A stretch of DNA of 44,888 bases, from assembly GCA_017694735.1 (NCBI GenBank), contig JADIMN010000100.1:1-44888 (forward strand). The letters run 5' to 3'. The notes beneath the pieces were generated by a model that was not told the origin of the DNA, did no database searches, and saw nothing but the letters and a program-made list of their open reading frames with translations. This DNA is from Candidatus Alectryobacillus merdavium. GTDB lineage: Bacteria > Bacillota_I > Bacilli_A > RFN20 > CAG-826. This document shows positions 17,101-25,198 of the stretch, one piece after another. Positions within the stretch are counted from its first letter, which is position 1. Every line of letters begins with the position of its first letter. The position numbers and the translations under genes are program-made.

Positions 17101-17971
17101 AATTTTCAATTACATAATCATATAACTTTGAACTATCATCAAACCAAACAACATTTTCAAATTGATTTTTAAAAAAAGTCATTTGTCGTTTTGCATAGTT
17201 TCTTGTATTCTTCTTAATAAGATTAATTATCTCACTATCTACAATCCTTAATAAAAATTCCTTATATCCAATAGCAGTTAAAGAGGAAAGAGTGGAAGGA
17301 TGATTTTTAAAAACATCAATAGCCTCATCTTTTAAACCATTTTTAATCATTTCATCTACTCTATTATTTATATTTGAATATAAGATTTCTCTATCGATAT
17401 TCAATCCTAAAAAATGTACATTATCATAAATGCATTTATGACTTTGCTTATTTTCAAAGTCAATCTTATTAACTCCATCTGGCAAATTATCTAATATATC
17501 TAAAGCATGTATAATTCTTTTTCTATTATTAATATGTATCTTATTAGCTGTTTCCTTATCTCTTTGAATTAACATTTGATAAAGTTCTTCATTTGATAAC
17601 TTTAAGTATTTTTCTTTATTATCTACTTTAAATTGTACAAAATCATAATCATATAATGCACTTTTTAAATACAATCCACTTCCGGATACAACAACGATAT
17701 TTATATTTTCTTTAAGTAAATTATCTATGCAATTCCTAAATATTTTTTGAAAAGAATAAATTGTAAGTGGTTCATCAACACTTTGAATACTATATAAATA
17801 ATGTTTAACTTTTTTAAAATCTTCTTCACTTGGTTTTGCAACACCGATATTAAGTTCTTTATATGCTTGATATGGATCTGCATTAACAATAACTCCATTA
17901 ACAAAACTTGCAATTTTTATTGCAAGTGATGATTTTCCACTACAAGTTGGTCCGAGCAAAACTATTATCAT
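17084..17971 (-). CDS. miaA: tRNA dimethylallyltransferase
   Basis: The 295-residue enzyme transfers dimethylallyl from DMAPP to A37 of tRNAs reading UNN codons, giving i6A, which MiaB then methylthiolates. GPTCSGKS (7-14) is the P-loop, NADPYQAYKELNIGVAKP the substrate region (usual DSxQxY becomes DPYQAY), VVSGSGLYLKS follows, and TAIGYKEF lies toward the end. DMAPP would come from the MEP route (ispF). It starts in an ATGA overlap with the ylbF-like gene and lies two genes downstream of miaB, so i6A and ms2i6A steps are encoded in one unit. Confidence 0.95.
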   Translation of the reverse strand: MIIVLLGPTCSGKSSLAIKIASFVNGVIVNADPYQAYKELNIGVAKPSEEDFKKVKHYLYSIQSVDEPLTIYSFQKIFRNCIDNLLKENINIVVVSGSGLYLKSALYDYDFVQFKVDNKEKYLKLSNEELYQMLIQRDKETANKIHINNRKRIIHALDILDNLPDGVNKIDFENKQSHKCIYDNVHFLGLNIDREILYSNINNRVDEMIKNGLKDEAIDVFKNHPSTLSSLTAIGYKEFLLRIVDSEIINLIKKNTRNYAKRQMTFFKNQFENVVWFDDSSKLYDYVIENYGRNI

Positions 17972-18291
17972 AAAACTAATATATCCTTAATTTCATCAGT
18001 TAAAAGAATGATTTCTTTTTTTATATTTTTAAAATTTATAATTAAAGGGTGATTATTTATAAGGGTTGAATATTCATCGTATTTAGTTTTGTATTTTTTA
18101 TATTTTGCCTCATTTTCTTTATATTCATTATAAACCATTTTTTGTTTATAATACTTTTTAGCTTTAAAAAAGTTCTGCAATTCCTTATTATTTTTGATGA
18201 GTTCAATATATTCAAAATATCGTTTTGAAACTTCTAAATTAAGAATATCATTTTTTATATTTCTAATATCATCAAAAAAATTTTCAATCAT
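17968..18291 (-). CDS. YlbF/YmcA (RicA)-family protein
   Basis: This all-helical, lysine-rich protein of 107 residues aligns by pattern with the YlbF/YmcA family, whose B. subtilis members (RicA, RicF, RicT) form a complex that stimulates RNase Y-dependent mRNA cleavage. It directly follows miaB, exactly where ymcA (ricA) lies in B. subtilis, and rny is in the same unit; the synteny is the stronger argument, as sequence identity is not obvious. The ATG at 18291 is favoured over a GTG at 18294. It overlaps miaB by 8 bases and miaA by 4. Confidence 0.7.
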   Translation of the reverse strand: MIENFFDDIRNIKNDILNLEVSKRYFEYIELIKNNKELQNFFKAKKYYKQKMVYNEYKENEAKYKKYKTKYDEYSTLINNHPLIINFKNIKKEIILLTDEIKDILVL

Positions 18292-19729
18292 CACTGACTA
18301 GCTCTCCAATAAGCGAATAAGTATGAGATTCAATAATTTTCACATTTACAATTTTACCAATTAAAGACGGATCGCCTTTAAAATTCACTAATTTATTGTT
18401 TTGATTGTAGCCTGATAAAACATCGCTATTCTTTTTTGAGACGCCCTCAACTAGTACATCAAAAACTTTGCCAACCATCGCATTTGATTTTTCTTCAATA
18501 ATTTTTTCCAATTCTTTTACAAGTCTAGTAAATCTTATACTTTTTTCTTTACTAGTAACATTATCTTTAATCTTTGCTGCAGGAGTTCCAACTCGTGGTG
18601 AATAAATAAAAGTAAAAGCACTATCATATTTAACTTCTTTTACTAATTTAATAGTATCTTCAAACTCTTCATCACTTTCATTTGGAAAGCCAACAATAAT
18701 ATCCGTAGACAAAGCTAGATTTGGAATTTTCTCTTTTAGTTTATTTACTAAATCTAAATATTGTTTAGAAGTATATCTTCTATTCATTGATCTTAAAATT
18801 GAATCGCTACCGCTTTGAACTGGTAAATGAATATATTTCATAATATTGTCATATTTTGAAATAACATCTATCATCTTGTCATTAAAATCCCAAGGATGAG
18901 AAGTTAAAAATCTTAACCTTTTAACACCAGTTTTAGCAACATCTTCTAAAAGATTAGAAAAATCATAATCTTCATATAAATCTTTGCCATATGAATTTAC
19001 GTTTTGTCCGAGCAAAGTAATTTCTAAATAACCTTTTTCTAGTAATCTATTTACTTCACATAAAATATCTTCTTTTCTTCTGCTTCTTTCTCTACCTCTA
19101 GTATAAGGAACAATACAATACGAACAAAACTTATCACATCCATATGAAACATTTACAAAAGCTTTAAATTTATCATCTCTAGCAGACTGCGAAATTTCAT
19201 AAACATCACCAGCACTTGATGTTACATCAACTAATCTCACGTTTTCTTTAACGGTTTGTTCTAACAAATTTAAGAAATTGTAAATATCGTGTGTTCCAAA
19301 AATTAAATCTACTTGTTTATATGTATCAAGAAGTTTATTAACAATATGAGTTTGTTCAACCATGCATCCGCAAACGACAATTAGCAAATTAGGATTTTTA
19401 TTTTTAAGTGCCTTTAATGCTCCAATTTCACCAAATACTTTATCTTCTGCGTTTTCTCTAACACAACAAGTATTTAATATTATCAAATCGGCATCATCAA
19501 CAACTTCAGTTTTATTCATTTTTAAACATTCTAAAAGACCAGCAAGAGTCTCGCTATCTCGCATATTAGCTTGGCAACCATAAGTTCTTATGTAATATTT
19601 TTTCCCATCAAAAAAGTTTAATAAAAACTCACTTGGTTTTACAAGATATTCAAAGTATTCAATATGTTCTTTTTTCTCTCTTGCCTTTTTTAAATCAGGC
19701 AATTTTTCAATTTTAATCTCTTTTTTCAT
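18284..19729 (-). CDS. miaB: tRNA-2-methylthio-N6-dimethylallyladenosine synthase
   Basis: This 481-residue radical SAM methylthiotransferase adds the 2-methylthio group to i6A37. From the ATG at 19729, the N-terminal UPF0004 domain has cluster cysteines 52, 88 and 122 (YGCQAN, NTCCVRE, CGCM). The radical SAM site is YGCDKFCSYC (198, 202, 205), followed by PYTRGRERSR and a C-terminal TRAM domain (about 415-481). A TTG six bases upstream is the alternative start; neither has a good ribosome site. It overlaps ymdB by 17 bases. Cluster supply likely depends on the SUF genes at 34978-39614. Confidence 0.96.
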   Translation of the reverse strand: MKKEIKIEKLPDLKKAREKKEHIEYFEYLVKPSEFLLNFFDGKKYYIRTYGCQANMRDSETLAGLLECLKMNKTEVVDDADLIILNTCCVRENAEDKVFGEIGALKALKNKNPNLLIVVCGCMVEQTHIVNKLLDTYKQVDLIFGTHDIYNFLNLLEQTVKENVRLVDVTSSAGDVYEISQSARDDKFKAFVNVSYGCDKFCSYCIVPYTRGRERSRRKEDILCEVNRLLEKGYLEITLLGQNVNSYGKDLYEDYDFSNLLEDVAKTGVKRLRFLTSHPWDFNDKMIDVISKYDNIMKYIHLPVQSGSDSILRSMNRRYTSKQYLDLVNKLKEKIPNLALSTDIIVGFPNESDEEFEDTIKLVKEVKYDSAFTFIYSPRVGTPAAKIKDNVTSKEKSIRFTRLVKELEKIIEEKSNAMVGKVFDVLVEGVSKKNSDVLSGYNQNNKLVNFKGDPSLIGKIVNVKIIESHTYSLIGELVSDD

Positions 19730-20513
19730 CTTCAATTAAATTAATCAATTCTCCACTAGTTATTTTATTTGTTTCATCATCTACATGTAAAACAATACCA
19801 TTAATAATATAAGAGTCTTTTTTGTTTATTTTAAAAACTGATTTTTCATTTAACAATGTCTTTTTAATTACCGAATTAGGATCTACTCCTAATATAGAAT
19901 GATAAGCACCACACATACCAACATCACTTATATAAGCAGTACCATTATCTAATATTTTAAAGTCATTTGTTTGAACATGTGTATGAGTTCCAAGAAAAGC
20001 AGAAACCTTTCCATCAAAGTAATAAGCAAGAGATAATTTTTCACCCGTTGCTTCACCATGTAAGTCAACTATATGTAAATCAACATCTTCCTCATCACTA
20101 TTTATCAAATTTTCAAGTGAATCTTTAGGGGAAGCAATACCAATTTCAGGCATAAAAGTTTTACATAATAAGTTTGTGACTCTGATTTTTTTACCATTTA
20201 CTTTAAAAACCCTACTTCCTAAACCTAGATTATAATTTTCCAGGTTCAAAGGTCTTATTAAAATATCTACTGAATTTATAAAATTATCTATTTCTATTTT
20301 ATTATGATAATGATTTCCCAAAGTAATTGCATCAACACCAAGGGATTTTACAAATAAATAATGATTTTTATTTATTCCTTTACCATGAGTGATATTTTCA
20401 CAATTTACAATTGTAAAATCTATTGAATATGTAGATTTTATTTTTTTAAGTTCACTTAAAAGAGCCTTTCTACCAACCTTGCCAACAACATCACCTAAAA
20501 ATAAAATATTCAT
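19713..20513 (-). CDS. ymdB: YmdB-family metallophosphoesterase (2',3'-cyclic nucleotide phosphodiesterase)
   Basis: The 266-residue TIGR00282-type protein has the di-metal residues: LFLGDVVGK (Asp8), NCEN, TLGNHYHNK, LHGEATGEK and GTHTHVQT. YmdB of B. subtilis hydrolyses 2',3'-cAMP and affects motility and biofilm decisions and RNA turnover. The usual GNHTWD segment reads GNHYHNK here, a change next to a metal ligand. It follows rny immediately (stop and start share one base), the same order as in Bacillus, which suggests work on RNA-decay products. Confidence 0.9.
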   Translation of the reverse strand: MNILFLGDVVGKVGRKALLSELKKIKSTYSIDFTIVNCENITHGKGINKNHYLFVKSLGVDAITLGNHYHNKIEIDNFINSVDILIRPLNLENYNLGLGSRVFKVNGKKIRVTNLLCKTFMPEIGIASPKDSLENLINSDEEDVDLHIVDLHGEATGEKLSLAYYFDGKVSAFLGTHTHVQTNDFKILDNGTAYISDVGMCGAYHSILGVDPNSVIKKTLLNEKSVFKINKKDSYIINGIVLHVDDETNKITSGELINLIEDEKRD

Positions 20514-22063
20514 TATTTAGCAACTTCGTTAGCTCTAAATTCACGAATGACGCAAATTTTAGTTTGTCCAGGATATGATGTTTCGTTTTCGATTTTCTCT
20601 TTAATTTGTTTAGCAATTTCAAAGGCTTGTAAATCGCTAACTTCAGTTGGTGATACAATTACACGAAGTTCTCTACCAGATTGGAAAGCATATGATTGAG
20701 AAACTCCATCAATAGAGGATGTAATTTTTTCTAAATCCTCAAGTCTTTGAATATATTTTTCTAATGTTTCACTTCTAGCACCAGGTCTTGCAGCAGATAA
20801 AGTATCAGCAGCTTGGACTAAAAATGAAATAGCATATTTTGGTGGAACTTCATTATGGTGAGATGCAATTGAGTTAACAACAACATCGTTTTCTCCATAT
20901 TTTTTTGCAAGTTTTACACCTAAATCAACGTGAGAGCCATCAACTTCAAAATCGATAGATTTGCCAATATCATGGAGTAAACCTGCTCTTTTAGCAAGAG
21001 CTTGATTAAAACCTAATTCAGCAGCCATTACTCCAGCTAAATTTGCAACTTCAACAGAATGTTCAAGAGCGTTTTGACCGTATGAGGTTCTATATCTAAG
21101 TCTACCAATAAGTTCGACTAATTCTTTAGGCATTTTCCCAATACCTAATTTAAAAATCGCTTCTTGGCCAGCTTTAATAATAGAATCATTAACAGTTGCT
21201 TTCATTTTTTCAGAAACTTCTTCAATTCTAGCAGGTTGAATTCTACCATCAGATATTAAAGCCTCAAGTGTCTTTTTAGCAATTTCTCTTCTAATTGGAT
21301 CAAAACAAGAAACAGTAATTGTTTCTGGAGTATCATCAATTAAAATATCTACGCCTAATTTATTTTCTAATGATTTAATATTTCTACCGTCTCTTCCAAT
21401 AACTCTTCCTTTCATTTCCTCACTTGGAAGTGAAATTGAAGAAGTTGTCTTTTCAATTGTTATTTCTTGAGCATATTTATTAATAGCCATGACTAAAATA
21501 TTTTTAGCTTCATCCTCAGCTTTTTCATGAGCTTCGTCAATTCTATTTTTTTCGTATTGAGCAATTTCTAGATTAACTTTTTCTTCAACTCTTCTAAAAA
21601 TTTCTTCTTTTGCCTCGTTTTGAGACATACCAGCTACTTTCTCTAATTCTGAAATTATACTATTTGTTTTTTCTTCAAGAATCTTTTCTTTCTTATGATA
21701 ATTTTCAATTTGATTATTTAATTGTGCTTGTTTTGCATCTAAATTGTTTTCTTTAACAATTAAAGCGGCATCTCTTTGATCGATGCTATTTTCTCTTTGT
21801 GTTAATTTTGATTGTAAATCATAAATCTCTTGTCTTTTTTCTTTGTTGCTTTGTTCAAATTCTTTTTTCATTTTAGCAACTACATCAAGTGCATCAAGTT
21901 CAGCTTTTTTAACAATTTTTTGGGCTTCAATTTTAGCATCATCTACTTTTTTAATTATTGTGTTGTGTTTTCTTTTTAAAAATAAATAGATAAATAATGC
22001 AGCGGCGCCAATTCCAATGACAAAAGCGACAATTATAAGACCAATTCCTAATCCTAAATCCAT
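20513..22063 (-). CDS. rny: Ribonuclease Y
   Basis: The 516-residue membrane-anchored endoribonuclease starts mRNA decay in Firmicutes. An N-terminal helix (about 4-30) is followed by a long coiled coil (about 40-190), a KH domain with VIGRDGRN (221-228), and an HD domain with EHSVEVA (334-340) and LLHDIGKSID (His364, Asp365). AAGGAGGGATATTAGG precedes the ATG. It heads the rny-ymdB-miaB-ylbF-miaA run. The 185-base gap upstream has a -10 box and a hairpin that would lie at the very 5' end of the transcript. Confidence 0.97.
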   Translation of the reverse strand: MDLGLGIGLIIVAFVIGIGAAALFIYLFLKRKHNTIIKKVDDAKIEAQKIVKKAELDALDVVAKMKKEFEQSNKEKRQEIYDLQSKLTQRENSIDQRDAALIVKENNLDAKQAQLNNQIENYHKKEKILEEKTNSIISELEKVAGMSQNEAKEEIFRRVEEKVNLEIAQYEKNRIDEAHEKAEDEAKNILVMAINKYAQEITIEKTTSSISLPSEEMKGRVIGRDGRNIKSLENKLGVDILIDDTPETITVSCFDPIRREIAKKTLEALISDGRIQPARIEEVSEKMKATVNDSIIKAGQEAIFKLGIGKMPKELVELIGRLRYRTSYGQNALEHSVEVANLAGVMAAELGFNQALAKRAGLLHDIGKSIDFEVDGSHVDLGVKLAKKYGENDVVVNSIASHHNEVPPKYAISFLVQAADTLSAARPGARSETLEKYIQRLEDLEKITSSIDGVSQSYAFQSGRELRVIVSPTEVSDLQAFEIAKQIKEKIENETSYPGQTKICVIREFRANEVAK

Positions 22064-22160
22064 CCTAATATCCCTCCTTTATTTATAATCAAAAAACTTT
22101 TAAAAAAATCAAAAATTCAAATATCTATAAATATATATAAAAATTAAAGATTTCTAAGTA

Positions 22161-22185
22161 TTTTTGCAGTATTACTGCATAAAAA
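22161..22185 (-). promoter_or_regulatory. Hairpin at the likely 5' end of the rny transcript
   Basis: TGCAGT-ATT-ACTGCA (22165-22179) is a perfect 6-bp stem, extendable by about four A-T pairs past one bulged base to 22161-22185. It begins at the edge of the minus-strand TATAAT at 22185-22190. If that box is used, transcription would start within or just before the stem. No T run follows on the minus strand, so it is not a typical terminator. The rest of the 185-base gap (22064-22248) is AT-rich with no further clear signal. Confidence 0.5.
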
Positions 22186-22190
22186 TTATA
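22185..22190 (-). promoter_or_regulatory. Candidate -10 box of the rny promoter
   Basis: TATAAT on the minus strand in the gap between recA and rny. The upstream -35 match is weak (TTTAAT-like). It would give a leader of roughly 115 bases before the rny ATG. Confidence 0.4.
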
Positions 22191-22248
22191 ACAAATTAAA
22201 GAGAGATATTAAAGTCTCTATGAAATTAAAAATAAATTTTAAAAGGGA

Positions 22249-23241
22249 CTAACTTTTGACTTCTCCACTAACAATTATATTTCTTATTTCTTCAAAAATT
22301 TCCTTATGATTTTCTAAAAATATCTTAGCGGTTTCTCTTCCTTGGCCTATTTTATTTCCATTATATTCATACCAAGATCCAGACTTTTTAATTATTCCTA
22401 AAGAAGTTCCTAAATCAAGTAATTCTCCTTCTTTAGAAATTCCTTTTCCATAGATAATGTCAAACTTACATGACTTAAATGGAGAAGCAACTTTATTTTT
22501 TACGACCTTACAAACAACAGTATTTCCAATAATATCATTATTTTGTTTAATAGCATCTGATTTTCTAATATCTATTCTAATTGATGAATAGAATTTTAAT
22601 GCTCTACCACCAGTAGTTGTTTCAGGATTTCCATAAAATACTCCAATTTTTTCACGCAATTGGTTAATAAAAATAATTGTTGTATTGCTTTTACTTAAAA
22701 CTCCAGCAATTTTTCTTAATCCTTTTGACATCAATCTAGCATGAAGTCCAACTTGATTTTCAACCATTTCGCCTTCTAATTCTGCCTTTGGAACTAATGC
22801 TGCAACAGAGTCAACAACAATTAAAGAAAAAACACCACTTCTTGCAAGAAGTTCAACAATATCAAGAGCTTGTTCGCCATTATCAGGTTGAGATAAAATT
22901 AACTGATTAATTTTAACTCCTAAAGTTTGTGCATAAATTGGATCTACGGAATGTTCAGCATCAATAAAAGCACATTTTTCGCCTCTTTTTTGTGCTTCGG
23001 CAATTGCAGTCAAAGAAAGGGTTGTTTTTCCACTGCTCTCTGGTCCAAAAATTTCAATAATTCTGCCTCGAGGATATCCCCCGACTCCAAGAGCTTCATT
23101 TAATAAAATTGAACCACTAGAAATCACGTCAATATCTGTACTAGGTTTATCGCCTAAACACATAATGCTTCCTTTTCCGTAAGTTTTTTCAACTTCTTTA
23201 ATAATTTCTTTTAATTTTTCTAAATCTTTTTCGTTTTCCAT
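22249..23241 (-). CDS. recA: Recombinase RecA
   Basis: The 330-residue DNA strand-exchange and LexA-coprotease ATPase. From ATG 23241 (MENEKDLEKL), GPESSGKT (66-73) is Walker A, followed by EHSVDPIYA, the LIVVDSVAAL Walker B, and FINQLREKIGVFYGNPETTTGG covering loop L2 in the second half. I reject a start 19 codons upstream, because GAGGT stands 7 bases before ATG 23241 and the extra residues are unlike RecA. It is slightly short at the acidic C-terminal end, common in small genomes. It follows cinA by 34 bases, as in Bacillus. Confidence 0.97.
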   Translation of the reverse strand: MENEKDLEKLKEIIKEVEKTYGKGSIMCLGDKPSTDIDVISSGSILLNEALGVGGYPRGRIIEIFGPESSGKTTLSLTAIAEAQKRGEKCAFIDAEHSVDPIYAQTLGVKINQLILSQPDNGEQALDIVELLARSGVFSLIVVDSVAALVPKAELEGEMVENQVGLHARLMSKGLRKIAGVLSKSNTTIIFINQLREKIGVFYGNPETTTGGRALKFYSSIRIDIRKSDAIKQNNDIIGNTVVCKVVKNKVASPFKSCKFDIIYGKGISKEGELLDLGTSLGIIKKSGSWYEYNGNKIGQGRETAKIFLENHKEIFEEIRNIIVSGEVKS

Positions 23242-23275
23242 ATTTCTACCTCTAATAAATAAGTCGTATGAAAAA

Positions 23276-23755
23276 TTACTTTTTTTCCAAAATTTCAATT
23301 AATTTTAAAATTGCTTGTTTAACACAATAATATCGAATTTTATTTCTACTAAATTTTAATAAGAATTTAAAAGAATATAATTTGTCCTTATATACAACGG
23401 AAACAAATGTAAGCCCAACTTCTTTATCTCCTTCACAAACAGTTGGTCCAGCATTACCAGTAAAAGAAACACAAATATCTGATTTTAATAAATCTTTGCC
23501 TTTAAGAGCCATTTCATCTGCAACTTCTTTTGAGACAACTGTTTTATCTTTTATTATATTAGAATCAACCTTAACTAATTCTTCTTTAATTATCGTATTA
23601 TAAGAAACTATGCTTCCCATAAAATACTTACTACTGCCAGGAACACTAGTAATTAATGAAGCAAAAAGCCCTCCAGTAAAAGATTCAACAGAGGAAATTT
23701 TTAAATTATTTTTATCTAATAAAGTAAATAACTTTTTTATATATTTTTTAATCAT
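23276..23755 (-). CDS. Nicotinamide-nucleotide amidohydrolase (CinA C-terminal domain only)
   Basis: This 159-residue protein equals the C-terminal (PncC) domain of CinA, which deamidates NMN to NaMN. SSVESFTGGLFAS and VSFTGNAGP are the signatures (usual form SxTGxAGP). The N-terminal MoCF/COG1058 domain of full-length CinA is missing, so this is the stand-alone PncC form. It begins 4 codons inside the end of pgsA and is followed by recA, preserving the pgsA-cinA-recA order of Bacilli. Confidence 0.9.
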   Translation of the reverse strand: MIKKYIKKLFTLLDKNNLKISSVESFTGGLFASLITSVPGSSKYFMGSIVSYNTIIKEELVKVDSNIIKDKTVVSKEVADEMALKGKDLLKSDICVSFTGNAGPTVCEGDKEVGLTFVSVVYKDKLYSFKFLLKFSRNKIRYYCVKQAILKLIEILEKK

Positions 23756-24398
23756 TTTCTTTTTTATTCAAAAATACTTTTCTATTTTGATATAAATAAA
23801 TAATCATTGAAAGAATTGAGAAAAATAAAGCTAAATAAATTAAAAAGTCAGCAATTCTTAAACCTTTTGGCCATGAAGCATCAAAATAAGAAAAAGGAAA
23901 TCCATTTAATAAATAAACTGGAATTGCAATCATTTGAAAAATAGTTTTAAGTTTTCCAAAAACATTTGCAGCAACAACAATATTCTTTTTTGCTGCCATT
24001 AATCTCATTCCATCGACAATTAAATCTCTAACAACAAATAATATTACTATATAAACGCTAATATTTAATTGAAACTCATGTAATGGAAAACACAAAAATA
24101 TTAAAGTTGCATTAACAAGCATTTTATCTGCTATTGGATCTAAAAACTTTCCTAAATCTGTAATTTGATTATTTTTTCTTGCCAAATATCCATCAAGAGC
24201 ATCGGTTGAAGCAGCAACTACAAAAACAATAAAAGCAATTAAATACTCTAAATAAATTGGTGACTCACTAGGACCATAAGCTAATCCATTAAAAGATTCA
24301 GGAAAATATTGCATTGTTATTTGGTAAATAAACAAAAATAAAAACAATACAACAACCAATATAATTCTAGAAAACGTAATCTTTGTTGGTAAATTCAT
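23748..24398 (-). CDS. pgsA: CDP-diacylglycerol-glycerol-3-phosphate 3-phosphatidyltransferase
   Basis: The 216-residue integral membrane enzyme makes phosphatidylglycerol phosphate. The CDP-alcohol motif DG-x2-AR-x8-G-x3-D-x3-D is fully present at 69-91. Several membrane helices are visible: about 10-30, 50-68, 100-125 and 180-205. The ribosome site (AGAGGAG at 24404-24410) begins about one base after the 3' helix of rnpB, so the mRNA is probably continuous with the RNase P RNA precursor. It overlaps cinA by 8 bases. Confidence 0.95.
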   Translation of the reverse strand: MNLPTKITFSRIILVVVLFLFLFIYQITMQYFPESFNGLAYGPSESPIYLEYLIAFIVFVVAASTDALDGYLARKNNQITDLGKFLDPIADKMLVNATLIFLCFPLHEFQLNISVYIVILFVVRDLIVDGMRLMAAKKNIVVAANVFGKLKTIFQMIAIPVYLLNGFPFSYFDASWPKGLRIADFLIYLALFFSILSMIIYLYQNRKVFLNKKEND

Positions 24399-24410
24399 AA
24401 CTACTCCTCT

Positions 24411-24755
24411 ATCCCAATCCTATAAGCCATGTTTTGTCTGGAATGATTATTTATCTATATACACAAAGTATATACCACTATTAGTTCAATTCCCTTTAGT
24501 GATCTCCCCTACCAAAATTTGGGTTTCTCGCTTGTGGGGTTTACCGCGTTTCACTTTACTATTTCTAATAAAATCGTCTCTGTGGCACCTTAGCTTTCTT
24601 TTTTCATAGCATAGCCTTAGATAAAGAAAGGCCGTTATTAAGAGGCTTAATACCTAGAATTATTTTTTCTTCTAGCACAAACACTACATGCGTCTCAGCA
24701 ATGTGCGAGCATGGACTTTCCTCTAGCAATAGCCAGCAATCATTCAGATTGGGAA
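24411..24755 (-). ncRNA. rnpB: RNase P RNA, B-type
   Basis: Read on the minus strand, the region has the conserved blocks of Firmicute RNase P RNA: GAGGAAAGTCCATGCTCGCA near the 5' end (CR-I), GTGCCACAGAGACGA, AACGCGGTAAACCCC, then GAGAAACCCAAATTTTGG and TAGGGGA, and AACATGGCTTA near the 3' end. The outer P1 helix pairs TCCCAATC (24747-24754) with GATTGGGA (24412-24419), fixing ends close to those given (about 343 bases). It is the catalytic RNA that matures tRNA 5' ends. The gpsB stop codon lies one base upstream and the pgsA ribosome site directly downstream. gpsB-rnpB adjacency is also found in B. subtilis. Confidence 0.96.
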
Positions 24756-25121
24756 TTATTTAATTTTTTTTGGATCTTGACCAAGTTCAAATAATTTTCT
24801 TTCATATAGATTAATTTTCTTAATCATTTCTAAAGTATTAGCATTGTCAACAAAATCACTATCTTTAATATTTTTATATTTTTCTTTAAATAAATAAAAA
24901 TCTTTTTCTAGTTTTTTATTTTCATTAGCTAATTCTTTTGTTTTTTCACTCAACAATTCAACCTGTTTTTCAAGATCATTAATTTTTTTATCTTTTGAAT
25001 CAATCGTGTCTAATACATCATCAAGAAAAGTATCAACTTCTAATGGATTGTATCCGTTTTTTGAAGGATTGAATTTAAAATTTAATACATCTTGATAACT
25101 TAAAAGCACTTTTTTCTTCAT
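24756..25121 (-). CDS. gpsB: GpsB/DivIVA-domain cell-division protein
   Basis: The 121-residue protein has the DivIVA/GpsB N-terminal lipid-binding domain (KVLLSYQDVLNFKF, then GYNPLEVDTFLDDVLD, 23-38) and a coiled coil at about 40-80 (LEKQVELLSEKTKELANEN), followed by a short C-terminal helix region ending KKIK. GpsB coordinates wall synthesis with division in rods and cocci. Position right before rnpB, as in B. subtilis, supports GpsB over DivIVA. No ribosome site precedes the ATG; TATAAT at 25135-25140 is only 13 bases upstream, pointing to a very short leader. The stop is within one base of rnpB. Confidence 0.88.
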   Translation of the reverse strand: MKKKVLLSYQDVLNFKFNPSKNGYNPLEVDTFLDDVLDTIDSKDKKINDLEKQVELLSEKTKELANENKKLEKDFYLFKEKYKNIKDSDFVDNANTLEMIKKINLYERKLFELGQDPKKIK

Positions 25122-25134
25122 AAGATACTTAAAA

Positions 25135-25140
25135 ATTATA
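25135..25140 (-). promoter_or_regulatory. -10 box for gpsB (and probably rnpB)
   Basis: TATAAT on the minus strand lies 13 bases before the gpsB ATG. The start point would fall about 6 bases before the ATG, and no Shine-Dalgarno is visible. Possible -35 sequences are poor. This is the only clear promoter candidate upstream of rnpB. Confidence 0.5.
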
Positions 25141-25158
25141 TAACAAAAAAATACTTAA

Positions 25159-25194
25159 TTGATAATTCTTTATAACAAATTATGTTATTATAAA
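25159..25194 (+). promoter_or_regulatory. Promoter of the exonuclease gene, likely leaderless
   Basis: TTGATA (25159-25164) is followed after 18 bases by TGTTAT (25183-25188); TATAAA (25189-25194) is another -10 option. The ATG is at 25199, so transcription would start within a few bases of it or at it. No Shine-Dalgarno is present (AAAGTGT precedes the ATG). It is divergent from the gpsB promoter in a 77-base gap. Confidence 0.5.
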
Positions 25195-25198
25195 GTGT

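Noticed and set aside
23242..23298. Longer RecA starting 19 codons upstream
   Set aside because: The extra residues are unlike RecA and the good ribosome site serves ATG 23241.
24399..24755. tmRNA or an uncharacterised non-coding RNA in the pgsA-gpsB gap
   Set aside because: The conserved blocks and P1 pairing identify it clearly as RNase P RNA.
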